64,000 nucleotides of DNA from Flavilitoribacter sp020436695 (GCA_041392665.1 JAWKLQ010000009.1:62001-126000), one strand, 5' to 3'; shown: positions 9,239-18,121, counted from the stretch's first letter. Program-made: numbers and translations. The notes: a model not told the origin generated them from the letters alone.

Positions 9239-9469
9239 GTGAGCAATCACAAATTTTAATTTTTCCGGCTTTGGCCCGTGGAAAGGGAAATGCGAAGCGG
9301 CTAGTCACCAGGTTTGGTACTCAGCCGTTCCCTTCTCCGGAGTTGATTGTGAGAGTATCTAACATTTCTCCATTTTTTGTAGATTTGAAAAATTTAGAAT
9401 CTGTTTACGTCTAGTCCCTTTTAGCCGCTCCAGTTAAGTGCGTCTGTTAGGCAAAAAAACTCCGGCATC

Positions 9470-10105
9470 ATGCAGATACCTTTAAACCTGATAAATGATT
9501 TTGCAAGTATAACAGGAATTGGCGCACTTTGCTTATTAGGGATTTTCTTAATAGTAGATGGAAAGGAGCCGAATTTATTTCCTACGATTGAGTTTTATGC
9601 AAAGACGAAAACTTGGGCTTTAGTAGCAATTGTCCCGGTTTTTGCTATTTCATATGTTGTCGGACTTTTCTCAGTAGTGATCATAGAACCTATTGGAAAT
9701 TTTTTGTTCTCCCAATTTCATTCAGAAATTATCGAATCAGAAAATTTAGCGATGATCAGCTTCTTTGATAGTGAGATCTTAAAACAAGAATTTATACGTT
9801 TAAACAAGGAAAAAGAACTACTATATGGTAGCACATTAGCCTTTTTACTCATAGGGTTAGGAGGCTTAAGTGAGACAAGAAACTTACCAAATCTGAAAAA
9901 AATAATCTTATTGGGAGTTTTTTGTGCTGCAATTGTAAGCTTGTCTTCACTGTATGTAGCGACCCAAAAGCGTTTGAAAAGTAATGAAATCGTTCTAGCG
10001 GCACAGAAGGTTGAAACGAGTAACTTCAACATATATCTAGAAAGGAAAATTGAAGAAAAAAAGGAATTGTTGAAGCTTGATACAAGCTACACCACAAGAG
10101 AATAA
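9470..10105 (+). CDS. Hypothetical membrane protein, about four TM segments
   Basis: 211 residues. Hydrophobic segments are visible at about 13-28, 44-70, 121-132 and 140-161, followed by a charged C-terminal helix rich in Lys and Glu. No family was recognised. Codon use is AT-rich, like its neighbours at 8762 and 10264. The 230-bp gap before it holds an imperfect hairpin (about 9280-9345), consistent with termination after the upstream gene and separate transcription here. Confidence 0.6.
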   Translation: MQIPLNLINDFASITGIGALCLLGIFLIVDGKEPNLFPTIEFYAKTKTWALVAIVPVFAISYVVGLFSVVIIEPIGNFLFSQFHSEIIESENLAMISFFDSEILKQEFIRLNKEKELLYGSTLAFLLIGLGGLSETRNLPNLKKIILLGVFCAAIVSLSSLYVATQKRLKSNEIVLAAQKVETSNFNIYLERKIEEKKELLKLDTSYTTRE

Positions 10106-10263
10106 CTTTTATTTGAACTGCTTCCATCATACCCAAGGGCAACTGGGATTTTCGCCTTCTGCCGAGCAGATACAGAAGTTCAGTAAAATTTTTGAAGCCT
10201 CTTCATCTTCATATTTGCAGTATATATATCAGAAAATTTATATTTTAGTTCAAAAAATAGGCT

Positions 10264-10614
10264 ATGTCTGATACTGAAAATGGAGGGTTCCATAAACTGG
10301 TGTCAGTATTTCTGACATTTCTAGTCGTTGGTGTACTATTTACGCTTAGTAGAAAAGCTAAAATAGACTATAGTGATAATGGTGCGGCCATTGGATGGAT
10401 TGTTGTGATGATTATCGCAGCGTTCATTATAACAGCAATAGTAAATGCCCTCTCAGATAGAGGGGCAGAATGGGTATCTTCAAAAATCATAGCTCCTGTT
10501 ATTGTTGGATTAGTGATCGGTGGAATATCATTTCTGATAACAGGTAACTTTGCAACAAGCGGCGGGATATCACTTGTTGGCTCGATAATCACTTTTGTAA
10601 TCACACAAGATTAA
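10264..10614 (+). CDS. Small hypothetical membrane protein
   Basis: 116 residues with about four hydrophobic segments (about 13-27, 41-60, 74-95 and 98-114) and few charged residues between them. Not recognised. It is flanked by two exact copies of the 14-mer TTCTGCCGAGCAGA at 10157-10170 and 10642-10655; the second is the centre of the terminator-like hairpin downstream. A short overlapping ORF at 10077-10271 was not kept because it has no hydrophobic or domain signature and overlaps both neighbours. Confidence 0.55.
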   Translation: MSDTENGGFHKLVSVFLTFLVVGVLFTLSRKAKIDYSDNGAAIGWIVVMIIAAFIITAIVNALSDRGAEWVSSKIIAPVIVGLVIGGISFLITGNFATSGGISLVGSIITFVITQD

Positions 10615-10634
10615 GCTTTCCTTTTCATAAATGC

Positions 10635-10663
10635 TTTCCCTTTCTGCCGAGCAGAAAGGGAAA
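10635..10663. terminator. Perfect 13-bp hairpin between convergent genes
   Basis: TTTCCCTTTCTGC, loop CGA, GCAGAAAGGGAAA: a perfect 13-bp stem with a 3-nt loop between convergent small genes (10264 plus, 10680 minus). There is no long T-run, so it may act as a bidirectional, stem-driven terminator. Confidence 0.6.
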
Positions 10664-10679
10664 CAACAAGAACTATCAA

Positions 10680-10877
10680 TTAACGGTCATGCTTGCGTTT
10701 GGAAATAGCCACATTAAGTGAAGCTCCGATTGCAATTAAACTACATCCGACTGCCACAAGGGCACCATTGTCATTGGTTATTATTGCAACCAGATTCAGG
10801 ATAGTTCCCAATACTGATAGCGCTATGAAAGGCCATGATACCTTGAGGTTGGATGTATTATTTTTCTGAGTAATCAT
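10680..10877 (-). CDS. Small two-TM hypothetical protein
   Basis: 65 residues from ATG at 10877 (a TTG two codons upstream is also in frame). Two hydrophobic helices are separated by an Asn-Asp turn (ITNDNGALV) and followed by a basic end (KRKHDR), as in many small inner-membrane proteins. No family recognised. It lies at the right edge of the AT-rich island and converges with the gene at 10264 across a strong hairpin. Confidence 0.5.
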   Translation of the reverse strand: MITQKNNTSNLKVSWPFIALSVLGTILNLVAIITNDNGALVAVGCSLIAIGASLNVAISKRKHDR

Positions 10878-11037
10878 ATTCAATATTTATAGTTTCACCT
10901 TTCCCAAATCTAGTGTGAATAGTTGAAGATTCGCATTCTGAAGCGAAAATTCGTAACGCTTACTGGATGCTTTCGACGGCTTAAAAGACACCACATCCTC
11001 CGGACTTTTTGAAATACAATTTCATGAAAAGTTGTTG

Positions 11038-11068
11038 GACGTGGCAGGTATAGTCAACCGGCCACGTC
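11038..11068 (-). terminator. Hairpin downstream of the DUF1080 gene
   Basis: GACGTGGC pairs with GCCACGTC around a loop of about 15 nt, just after the stop of the leftward gene at 11082. The minus-strand T-run after it is weak (CAACAACTTTTC), so this is a probable rather than certain terminator. Confidence 0.45.
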
Positions 11069-11081
11069 TTGTTCTGATCCA

Positions 11082-11723
11082 TCAATCCGGCAACACCTTC
11101 ACCATAATATCCTTAAAAAACACCTTACTGCCCGGATCATGTCCCTGCAAAGCAAAAGTGCCGTCGGAGATCAGGCGATCTTTCATGCCTTCCGGCCGCT
11201 CGGGATTTTCCGGTTCGGTGTAGTCGACTACCTTCTTGCCGTCGATCAAGACCTGTACATGTTTACCATTGACGATGATATGCTCGGTGAACCACACATT
11301 GTCCTTGGCCGGTGCTTCTTTAACGTCATCAATGGCGTAAAGGCCACCGGTGCGGCGCCAGTCGCTGTGACTGTTGTTCACTTGTACTTCGTAGCCTTTA
11401 GAGGGCCAGCCTTCGTCCTGATACATGGTGTGGAAATAGATGCCGGAATTGGAGTTGGGCATAGTCTTAACCTGGGCTTTGAACTCAAAGTTCTTAAAAT
11501 CGTGATCAGCTAACGGGCCGGTGTAGAAAAGGTGGGCCCGCTCGCCGTTGGCAACGATGGATCCATCCTGAATGCTGAAGGTTTCCGGGTGCTCATTGAC
11601 CTTCCAGCCGTTAAAAGTTTTTCCGTCAAAGATGCTCACCCAACCGGATGTACTGTTTTTTGAGGTAGCACAGGAGGCAAGTAATAAGATGGCCATCAGG
11701 CCAAGAGCAAATTGGTTTTTCAT
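11082..11723 (-). CDS. DUF1080 / 3-keto-disaccharide hydrolase-family lipoprotein
   Basis: 213 residues. A lipobox LASC puts the lipidated Cys at 18. The body is a concanavalin-like beta sandwich of the DUF1080 family: GWVSIFDGKTFNGWK, FKAQVKTMPNSNSGIYFH, YEVQVNN and the closing FALQGHDPGSKVFFKDIMV. Members cleave 3-keto-glycosides formed by Gfo/Idh-type oxidoreductases. It is the last gene of a leftward operon after the 2TM gene and the sulfatase-DUF1593 fusion, suggesting work on the same substrate. A shorter-motif paralogue is at 48891. Confidence 0.88.
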   Translation of the reverse strand: MKNQFALGLMAILLLASCATSKNSTSGWVSIFDGKTFNGWKVNEHPETFSIQDGSIVANGERAHLFYTGPLADHDFKNFEFKAQVKTMPNSNSGIYFHTMYQDEGWPSKGYEVQVNNSHSDWRRTGGLYAIDDVKEAPAKDNVWFTEHIIVNGKHVQVLIDGKKVVDYTEPENPERPEGMKDRLISDGTFALQGHDPGSKVFFKDIMVKVLPD

Positions 11724-11759
11724 AATCTGTTTTTTATGGTATGAAGTTGGTTAATCTAT

Positions 11760-12161
11760 TCAGACATAGTCCTCATAATTGCCCCATTTCTGGCGGAGCC
11801 GGTCCAGTTCTTTCAGTTCCAACTGGTCTTCTTCGGAAAGTTCCTCAACAGGCGGAAGCTGGAGCCCGTTTTCCCGGTATAGCCTGGCTATTTCCCGGTT
11901 TTTTTCTTCTTCTTCCCATTCGGGGGACAGTAAGCGGGAGCCAGGAATACCAAAGATGGTTAAGTACATGATCCCCAGCACGAAACCGAATACCAGAATT
12001 GGGAAAAGGATCCAAAAGCGTACCATCATGGGGAACGGGAAAATGAAGGCGACTATTACCAGGATCAAAGAAACAAACGAAAAGGTAGCAGCAGTAATAA
12101 AGAAACCCTTTTTGGCCAGTACTCTTTGTTTGGCTTTCTTTTCTATGTCTTCATGTTTCAT
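11760..12161 (-). CDS. 2TM-domain membrane protein
   Basis: 133 residues. The N-terminus KKAKQRVLAKKGFF leads into two closely spaced hydrophobic helices (about 20-43 and 48-71) and a long acidic cytoplasmic tail (SPEWEEEEKNREIARLYR), matching the small 2TM domain family common in Bacteroidota. Function is unknown. Its start lies 9 bp after the sulfatase stop and its end 36 bp before the DUF1080 start, so the three genes are very probably one transcript. Confidence 0.75.
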   Translation of the reverse strand: MKHEDIEKKAKQRVLAKKGFFITAATFSFVSLILVIVAFIFPFPMMVRFWILFPILVFGFVLGIMYLTIFGIPGSRLLSPEWEEEEKNREIARLYRENGLQLPPVEELSEEDQLELKELDRLRQKWGNYEDYV

Positions 12162-12170
12162 TACAGTAAG

Positions 12171-15100
12171 TTAGTTGTTCACCTCAATAACATACCGGTA
12201 ATATACAGATAAAGGCGGAGTCCCCTGATCGGTAATCTGCAAAATCAGGTGAATTTTTCGACCGGCTGCATCTTTGGGGATATTCGTAAAGAACTCCTTC
12301 CCCGTCGCTGAAATATCCGGTAATGTACCTTCATAATCTCCAGCTTCCGAATAAAAGAACCAGTGATAGTGCAACTCATCTCCATCCGGGTCTGTACACT
12401 CCGGAGCGTTAAGCTGTAGGGAAGCGCCTGGTTTTACCTGTAGCAAGGAGAATTTTCTCTTTCCTCCAATGGGTAATACCAATTCCGGTGGGTGATTAGC
12501 TTCGTTAAATCCCTTGACACACCAATCCATCCGCGCCGCTAATTCGTTTTGAAAGTCGGGCCGCCATCGCCAGACGGTAGCCCGGGCGGAAGTAACGGTA
12601 TCTATCTGATCTTGTGCATCCCGGTAGAGGCCGCTCTCTTCAACCTGAAAACGTCCTCCCCAGCCACCGTATTCGGGGTGTTCCGTGATCTGCGATCCGT
12701 TGTCCAGAAAATAAAGCCAGGAAGGTGTATCACCTTCTTTCATGGCACCGTAAGGGTTGGGAGCCGTCCAGGTTTTTTGCGGATAGAGGGCTCCCAAGGG
12801 GCCGTGACCGTCGATCACATTTGCTTTGAGCCAGTCCAGTGAGGTTAATTGCTCTTGTCCGCCCAGATACATCCCCCGGAAAACGGCATTGCGTTTATCC
12901 TGCCCGGTGGAAGCTTTATTCAGGATATACCACAGCCCGGGAAAGTTGGCCTGGATCTGATCAAAGATCCCATCCTGATCGGCGATGTCATAAATGCGAA
13001 GTTTAGCCACAAAGGCCCGGTATTGCACATCGCTTCGGGTATTTTTAACTTTCCAGAGGGCCTGAGCCAGATCGGTCTGGCCGCCCCAGATGGCAATATT
13101 CAAGGGCCGGTTGTCCTGCCGGTCTGCCGCTTTTATGATCCATTCGGAGCCTTCGGTATCGTTTCCTTCACCGATGTGCTCCCAACCGCGTTGTGGATTA
13201 CCAGATTTTATCAGATTGAGCAAGGTATGAGCTTCCGGGAAGTAAGGATTGTGCCTGCTCAATTGTCCTTCTACCTTGCCGTAGGCGTTGGCCAGTTCAC
13301 GGATCAGATCTGTGCGGGTGACGGCTTCTTTCAGTTCTCCGGGCGTACCGGAAGCGGAAGCGATCAGCCCTTCCAGGTCGAATTCACTGGAATGTGCCAA
13401 CAGGCGGATCATGGATTGGGTATCATCCGGGTCGCCGCCGATATCGGTCAGGATGAGCAGGCGTGGGCGTTGCCCTTCGATCAGATATTGGAGCCGGCGT
13501 CCCACCAGTCCATCGTTCATGATCAGCAGCTGCGGTTTGATGGATCGCATCGGTAAATGGATCAAAATATTCCGGCTTTCTTTCAGAAACGCAAAGGTGT
13601 TGAGTATCAGATTGGCTTCGGTGGGGGAGGCTGCCTTTTCAAAAGCATCGGTCAAAATTGCAGTAGGATCGAGCTGGCCGGTCAATGCCAGGAACTCGGT
13701 CGCGCGTACCCGCACCAGGTTTTCGGGGTCCTGCTCCGCCATTTTTCGGGCGGTTTTGAAAAACGATTTAGCTTCTTCACCGAAACTGCTACAGACGATG
13801 AGCCCCCAGTAGCGTTCCCAGGGATCATCGGACCGGAGTGCCTTTCGGATCTCTTTTTTTGCTTTCGCAAAGGGTAACAGACTGAGGTCGGCGGTCTCGA
13901 TCAGGTGGGTGATCCGAAGGTGCTGGTCTTTCCCGAATTGCACCGGATTATTCAGCCCATTTTCCAGGAAATAAGGCTCCGGGAAAAAACTCAGGTCCGG
14001 CATGGATATCACCTGGTCATGTAGCAGATTGCGCAATTGTAAGAGGACCGGTTGCATGGCAGCCTCGGTCGCCAGGTTCTGTGTCTCGTACGGGTCGGCT
14101 TCCACATCATAAAGGGCTTCCACCGGATGAGGTTCGAAGAAATGGCTTTGTACGTTATTTAAGGTTCCTGCCAGATATCGTTGTTTCCAATCCTGATAGG
14201 CCAGCTGGCGGTAGCGGTAAAAATTATACAGCCCATCCGAATGAAAAGGCTCGTAATAGCGGATGTATTTGTAGCGACCCTGGCGAACCGCCCGCACCAG
14301 ATCGTATTTCTCATCAAAACGGTCGGCGTAGCTGAAGGTGGTTTGCCGGGCGTTCAGCTCTTCCAGACTTATCCCGGCTCCGAGGAAAGGCTTTCCATCC
14401 ATGGCCTGCGGAACTTCAGCACCGGCCAGTTGCAGCACGGTAGGTCCAAAATCACTAAACTGTACAAATCCGTCGATGCGGCTTCCTGGTTCCGCCGGGA
14501 CCAGATGCCGCCATTTTTCCGGTACATAGACCACCAGGGGCACATGCAGCCCACTTTCGTTGAGATAGCCCTTGCTGCCGGGCAGCACCCCGCCGTGATC
14601 GCCGTAGTAAAAAATGAACGTATCCTCCATCAGACCGTCATCTTCCAGTTGCTGGATGAACTCCGCCAGTTGTTGGTCCAGTTTTTTGTGCAGGTCGTGG
14701 TACCTGGCGTAAGTATAGCGGAAGATCTCGGAATCAGGATGATACGGGAAGGGCTTCATGGAAGCGGGATCGGTTTCCGTTTTCTGGGTGCGCATTTCCT
14801 CGGCGGTAAAATGCAGTTGACCTTCGTGGGTGATTCCGAAATTCTGTACATGGAAAAAGGGCTGTCCTTCTTTCCGGTTGCGGTAACTGGCGTTCCGGGA
14901 AGATGCATCCCAGGTACCTTCACTCTTGATCTCATTGTAATCCTCCTTGGCGTTATTCGAGGTATAATAGCCGGCCTGCCGGAGATAATAGGGGAACATC
15001 TTCAGGCCATCCGGCATGGGCACCGGTTCGGATTTCCGATGGTATTGTGCCCCGATCCGGGGCGCGTAACTTCCGGAAATAAGGGTACTACGTGCCACCG

Positions 15101-15365
15101 AACAAACGGGAGCCTGGGAAAAAGCGTGGTCAAAAACCAGGCCATGCTGGGCTAGGGCTTCCACGCTGGGCATGGCCACTCCGTTTTTCTGATAGAGCTG
15201 GAGCCAGTGCTGGGAGTTGTCTTCACTGACCAGCCAAACGATATTGGGCCGGGAAACAGCCGTCTGTGCCTGAATATTTTGAGAGGGCCAGGTAAGGAAA
15301 AAAAAGAAAAGATAAAGCAGATGGAATGCCATACATCGCATCTGCGACAGCTTGGTGTTGGTCAT
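12171..15365 (-). CDS. Sulfatase fused to a DUF1593 (nucleoside-hydrolase-like) domain
   Basis: 1064 residues from ATG 15365 (a TTG 17 codons upstream is less likely; an ATG at 15341 is also possible). After a signal peptide, residues about 39-500 form a family S1 sulfatase: PNIVWLVSEDNS, the formylglycine motif VCSVARSTLISG with Cys88 (middle residue Val instead of Pro/Ala), and FYYGDHGG. Residues about 500-620 are helical and HEAT-like (DPWERYWGLIVCSS). From about 635 a complete DUF1593 module follows: LLILTDIGGDPDD (Asp cluster as in nucleoside hydrolases), EFDLEGLIAS, IAIWGGQTDLAQAL and a C-terminal Ig-like part (APECTDPDGDELHYHWFFY). One uninterrupted frame spans the junction. The two domains are normally separate proteins. 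Confidence 0.88.
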   Translation of the reverse strand: MTNTKLSQMRCMAFHLLYLFFFFLTWPSQNIQAQTAVSRPNIVWLVSEDNSQHWLQLYQKNGVAMPSVEALAQHGLVFDHAFSQAPVCSVARSTLISGSYAPRIGAQYHRKSEPVPMPDGLKMFPYYLRQAGYYTSNNAKEDYNEIKSEGTWDASSRNASYRNRKEGQPFFHVQNFGITHEGQLHFTAEEMRTQKTETDPASMKPFPYHPDSEIFRYTYARYHDLHKKLDQQLAEFIQQLEDDGLMEDTFIFYYGDHGGVLPGSKGYLNESGLHVPLVVYVPEKWRHLVPAEPGSRIDGFVQFSDFGPTVLQLAGAEVPQAMDGKPFLGAGISLEELNARQTTFSYADRFDEKYDLVRAVRQGRYKYIRYYEPFHSDGLYNFYRYRQLAYQDWKQRYLAGTLNNVQSHFFEPHPVEALYDVEADPYETQNLATEAAMQPVLLQLRNLLHDQVISMPDLSFFPEPYFLENGLNNPVQFGKDQHLRITHLIETADLSLLPFAKAKKEIRKALRSDDPWERYWGLIVCSSFGEEAKSFFKTARKMAEQDPENLVRVRATEFLALTGQLDPTAILTDAFEKAASPTEANLILNTFAFLKESRNILIHLPMRSIKPQLLIMNDGLVGRRLQYLIEGQRPRLLILTDIGGDPDDTQSMIRLLAHSSEFDLEGLIASASGTPGELKEAVTRTDLIRELANAYGKVEGQLSRHNPYFPEAHTLLNLIKSGNPQRGWEHIGEGNDTEGSEWIIKAADRQDNRPLNIAIWGGQTDLAQALWKVKNTRSDVQYRAFVAKLRIYDIADQDGIFDQIQANFPGLWYILNKASTGQDKRNAVFRGMYLGGQEQLTSLDWLKANVIDGHGPLGALYPQKTWTAPNPYGAMKEGDTPSWLYFLDNGSQITEHPEYGGWGGRFQVEESGLYRDAQDQIDTVTSARATVWRWRPDFQNELAARMDWCVKGFNEANHPPELVLPIGGKRKFSLLQVKPGASLQLNAPECTDPDGDELHYHWFFYSEAGDYEGTLPDISATGKEFFTNIPKDAAGRKIHLILQITDQGTPPLSVYYRYVIEVNN

Positions 15366-15455
15366 TTCGTTGGTAGTATGTAGGTTAAAATGGTGATCCT
15401 CAAAGTTAATCAACAAAATTACTATCCGTACTGTTAGTAGTAAAAATCACGAGCT

Positions 15456-16493
15456 ATGAATCAGCATTCGATCATCAATATACAGGCCCTGTCCTTCCCC
15501 TGGCAGACGCAGGACCCCTTCTTATTTTGTGCCTATCACGCGGATCAGTATCCGGCAGGAAACGAACAATTAGGACCGAAAGCTTCTTTGGCCGGCCGGA
15601 ATATCGGTCAGGATTTCAACGGTAAAGACGGCTGGAATATGTACCATGGTCGTACTGTGCCGGGCTTTCCCGCGCACCCGCACGTAGGCTTCGAAACGGT
15701 GACCATTGCGACTAAAGGTCTGGTGGATCATTCCGATTCACTGGGGGCAGCCGGTCGCTTCGGTAACGGCGATGTGCAGTGGATGACCGCGGGAAAAGGC
15801 GTGCAGCATTCGGAGATGTTCCCTTTGCTCAATCAGGAGGGCGGCAATGAACTGGAATTGTTCCAGATCTGGCTCAATCTGCCTCGTGCCAGTAAAAAAG
15901 TAGATCCTCATTTCGGTATGATCTGGGCCGATGAGATCCCCCGTTTGCAAACTACGGATGAAAATGGTAATGCTATCCAGGTAGACATCATAGCCGGACA
16001 GATCGGCGAGTTGAAAGCCTCTGAAAAAGTTGCTCCCAATTCCTGGGCCGCCGATCCGGAGAATGAAGTGGCCATCTGGCTGATCCGCCTGGATGCCGGT
16101 GCAAATTGGACATTACCGGCTGCCCTTCGAAATGAAGTGAAGCGCACGTTGTATTTCTACCGGGGTGATCAGGTGAAAACGGATGACCAAGCGGTTCCTG
16201 TTATGCATTTTGTGGAGGTAGTACCCGAAAAGGAAATTGTCCTGCAGGCCGGTAGCGAACCTGCCTACCTGCTGATGTTACAGGGCCGTCCCATCAACGA
16301 ACCGGTCGTCCAACATGGCCCTTTTGTACTGAATTACCCGGCGGAAGTGCGGGAGACGATTCTGGAGTATCAGCGTACGGAATTCGGTGGCTGGCCCTGG
16401 TCAAGACATGATCAGACACACGGACCGGATCGCGGACGTTTTGCGAAGTATGTGGATGGGGTAGTGGAGGAGAAGGAGCTGATTGTGGAGTAA
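15456..16493 (+). CDS. Pirin-family cupin protein
   Basis: 345 residues, two cupin domains. The N-terminal cupin has the pirin iron-ligand pattern: FPAHPHVGFETVT (two His) and GKGVQHSEMF (His and Glu). Pirins bind Fe and include quercetinase-like dioxygenases and redox-sensing cofactors; which applies here is unclear. The protein is longer than typical 230-290-residue pirins because of an extended C-terminus (GGWPWSRHDQTHGPDRGRFA). It is divergent from the sulfatase-fusion operon with about 90 bp between starts. A repeat element follows immediately. Confidence 0.85.
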   Translation: MNQHSIINIQALSFPWQTQDPFLFCAYHADQYPAGNEQLGPKASLAGRNIGQDFNGKDGWNMYHGRTVPGFPAHPHVGFETVTIATKGLVDHSDSLGAAGRFGNGDVQWMTAGKGVQHSEMFPLLNQEGGNELELFQIWLNLPRASKKVDPHFGMIWADEIPRLQTTDENGNAIQVDIIAGQIGELKASEKVAPNSWAADPENEVAIWLIRLDAGANWTLPAALRNEVKRTLYFYRGDQVKTDDQAVPVMHFVEVVPEKEIVLQAGSEPAYLLMLQGRPINEPVVQHGPFVLNYPAEVRETILEYQRTEFGGWPWSRHDQTHGPDRGRFAKYVDGVVEEKELIVE

Positions 16494-16501
16494 TTATTTT
16501 T

Positions 16502-16670
16502 AGTTGTCAGTTGTCAGTTGTCAGTTGTCAGTTGTCAGTGCTAGAGATCTACGTACTTGGCCCGGATTTGAGAAAAATGAGGGAGCCGATCCTATCAATT
16601 TTGCGTTGATGAGTTCAATTTTCCTTTGCTCATTATAACTGACCACTGGATACTGACCACTGACAACTTG
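16502..16670 (+). repeat. Dispersed intergenic repeat, GTCAGT-tailed family, copy B
   Basis: The left tail is five tandem 7-bp units of GTTGTCA. The right tail is inverted: ACTGACCACTGGATACTGACCACTGACAACTTG. The core carries AAAAATGAGGGAGCCGATC and a TTTTGCGTT block matching copies C and D. It fills the whole gap between the pirin gene and the kinase gene. Confidence 0.75.
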
Positions 16671-16672
16671 GG

Positions 16673-17875
16673 TTACTTAGTTTGCTGATTGCTGATGGCG
16701 ACTGACAATTCCAATGCGTCCTTCCATCGCTTTGCAGTTTCACGATACAAACATTTCTGCAGTAGGAAAAGCCACTCTTCCGGAATAGTTTGCCCGCTTA
16801 TATTTTCGGCCGGCCAATCCAGGTGTTGTCTAAGTATGCATTCAGCGACTTCATCCCAGGTATTTCCGGAAAAGGGGTAGTGGCCATAGAGCAGGTAGTA
16901 GCCCATTACACCCAATTGGTAAACTTCGGATCGGGTACTATTGATCCAATTTTCCTGCAATTTTAGGGAATCAGGGGTGATCCTCTCCGGTGGAGTTAAC
17001 AGGGCCTTAGCTCCTTTACCTGAATATTCCGGTGGGTCGTCCAGATCGGCAGCGCAGGTGAAATCAATGAGCCGTAATTCTCCGTTGGGTTGATAGATGA
17101 AATTATCAAAATGTGGATCACCGTGCGAAATGCGCTCACCGTGTAAGTAAGCAAAGATACGTACGATCTGTGCCCAAACAGACCAGGCCAGATCCAGTTT
17201 GAAGGGCTCTTCCCTTAAGTAGTCTTCCAGAGTGCCTCCACGATAATAGGGCATTACCGCCCGATGTCTTACCGGGTCGAATGCCAGACAACTGCATATT
17301 TGCGGATGTTGCCCCACTCTGGCCAGGATCGCAAATTCATTATTAAATTTGGCAGTAGCCGTAGATCGGTTCTTAACTGGTATATTTTGCAGATGCAATC
17401 CCTTGATCACTTTTTCGGTTTCATCTTTAAGGGATTTGACCCGGCACACAAAATGGGATGGAAATTGCTGGAAGGTCTCCAATACCTGATACTGTTCTTC
17501 GAGTACCAGTATTTGATCCGAGCGCCTGATACGCTGTCTGTCCCGCCACTCCTCTTTTTTGATCAGGATGTTTTGCTCGAGCATTTTCTCCAGAAAGTCA
17601 GTTAGCTGCCTGCGAACCGGGAGATTTTGTTCTTCCTCGGTAAGCTGTAGTTTGGCAAAGACTGATTGTAAGGTAGCCGGTCGCTGGAAAAAGAGCAGAA
17701 AGCGGGAAATGGTGCCGTTGATGGTGAAGTGCCGGCCGTTCCTTTCGTTTTTTAAGATCCACTGATCCTGCCAGTTAGCTGCATCGTATACTGCCTGTGC
17801 CGGTAGTATTTTTATAAATGGAGACAAACGATATGGTTGGTGCAGATCTGGTGGCATAGTGTCTTCATTGTCCAC
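16673..17875 (-). CDS. Ser/Thr-kinase-like protein with N-terminal PqqD/RRE-like winged-helix domain
   Basis: 400 residues from GTG 17875 (ATG 17857 would remove six). Residues about 38-106 look like a PqqD-type winged helix: WILKNERNGRHFTING, a helix (TISRFLLFFQRPATLQ), then an FLEKMLEQNILI wing, the fold used as RiPP recognition element. Residues about 135-395 are kinase-like: VIK (Lys158), Glu180, hinge YYRGGTLEDYL, catalytic loop HGDPHFDN (Asp253, Asn258), metal-binding LIDF (Asp271, followed by Thr rather than Gly), and YQLGVMGYYLLYGHYPF. The HGD loop recalls APH/lipopolysaccharide-kinase types, while the C-lobe is protein-kinase-like. The gene lies downstream, on the same strand, of a small double-glycine leader peptide gene (18122-18292), a possible substrate. 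Confidence 0.72.
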   Translation of the reverse strand: MDNEDTMPPDLHQPYRLSPFIKILPAQAVYDAANWQDQWILKNERNGRHFTINGTISRFLLFFQRPATLQSVFAKLQLTEEEQNLPVRRQLTDFLEKMLEQNILIKKEEWRDRQRIRRSDQILVLEEQYQVLETFQQFPSHFVCRVKSLKDETEKVIKGLHLQNIPVKNRSTATAKFNNEFAILARVGQHPQICSCLAFDPVRHRAVMPYYRGGTLEDYLREEPFKLDLAWSVWAQIVRIFAYLHGERISHGDPHFDNFIYQPNGELRLIDFTCAADLDDPPEYSGKGAKALLTPPERITPDSLKLQENWINSTRSEVYQLGVMGYYLLYGHYPFSGNTWDEVAECILRQHLDWPAENISGQTIPEEWLFLLQKCLYRETAKRWKDALELSVAISNQQTK

Positions 17876-18121
17876 AATATTCTAGTACAGCAAATCAAAC
17901 GAACGTATTTTCTACCTGACGATTCGATGTTAAATGGTTTCATTGTCCCGATCCTTCGGATGCGGGATGTTACTGCGCTTCATTTCATGGATGTCTAATC
18001 AATGAAGCAATGAAACTGAAGCTATGTTTTCTAATTCATTTGATAGTTTATTCTTTTGGAAGTTATAGTCCGGCTATGCTTTCAACCAGACTACACCCCC
18101 TTTATAGTTGGCGGTACGGAT
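17876..18121. other. Gap between leader-peptide gene and kinase gene
   Basis: 246 bp without a supported ORF. On the minus strand a few ATGs open only very short frames. There is a palindrome-like segment CCCGATCCTTCGGATGCGGG at about 17947-17966, related to the one near 2651, and scattered AATGAAAC/GTTTCATT words at the ends. Confidence 0.4.

Noticed and set aside
10077..10271. 64-codon ORF overlapping two membrane-protein genes
   Set aside because: Overlaps both neighbours and has no recognisable features; the gene start at 10264 is better supported.
14181..15155. 324-codon plus-strand ORF inside the sulfatase fusion gene
   Set aside because: Shadow of the minus-strand sulfatase; no protein features.
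16502..16540. Possible CRISPR array
   Set aside because: Units are 7 bp, contiguous and without spacers; no cas genes.
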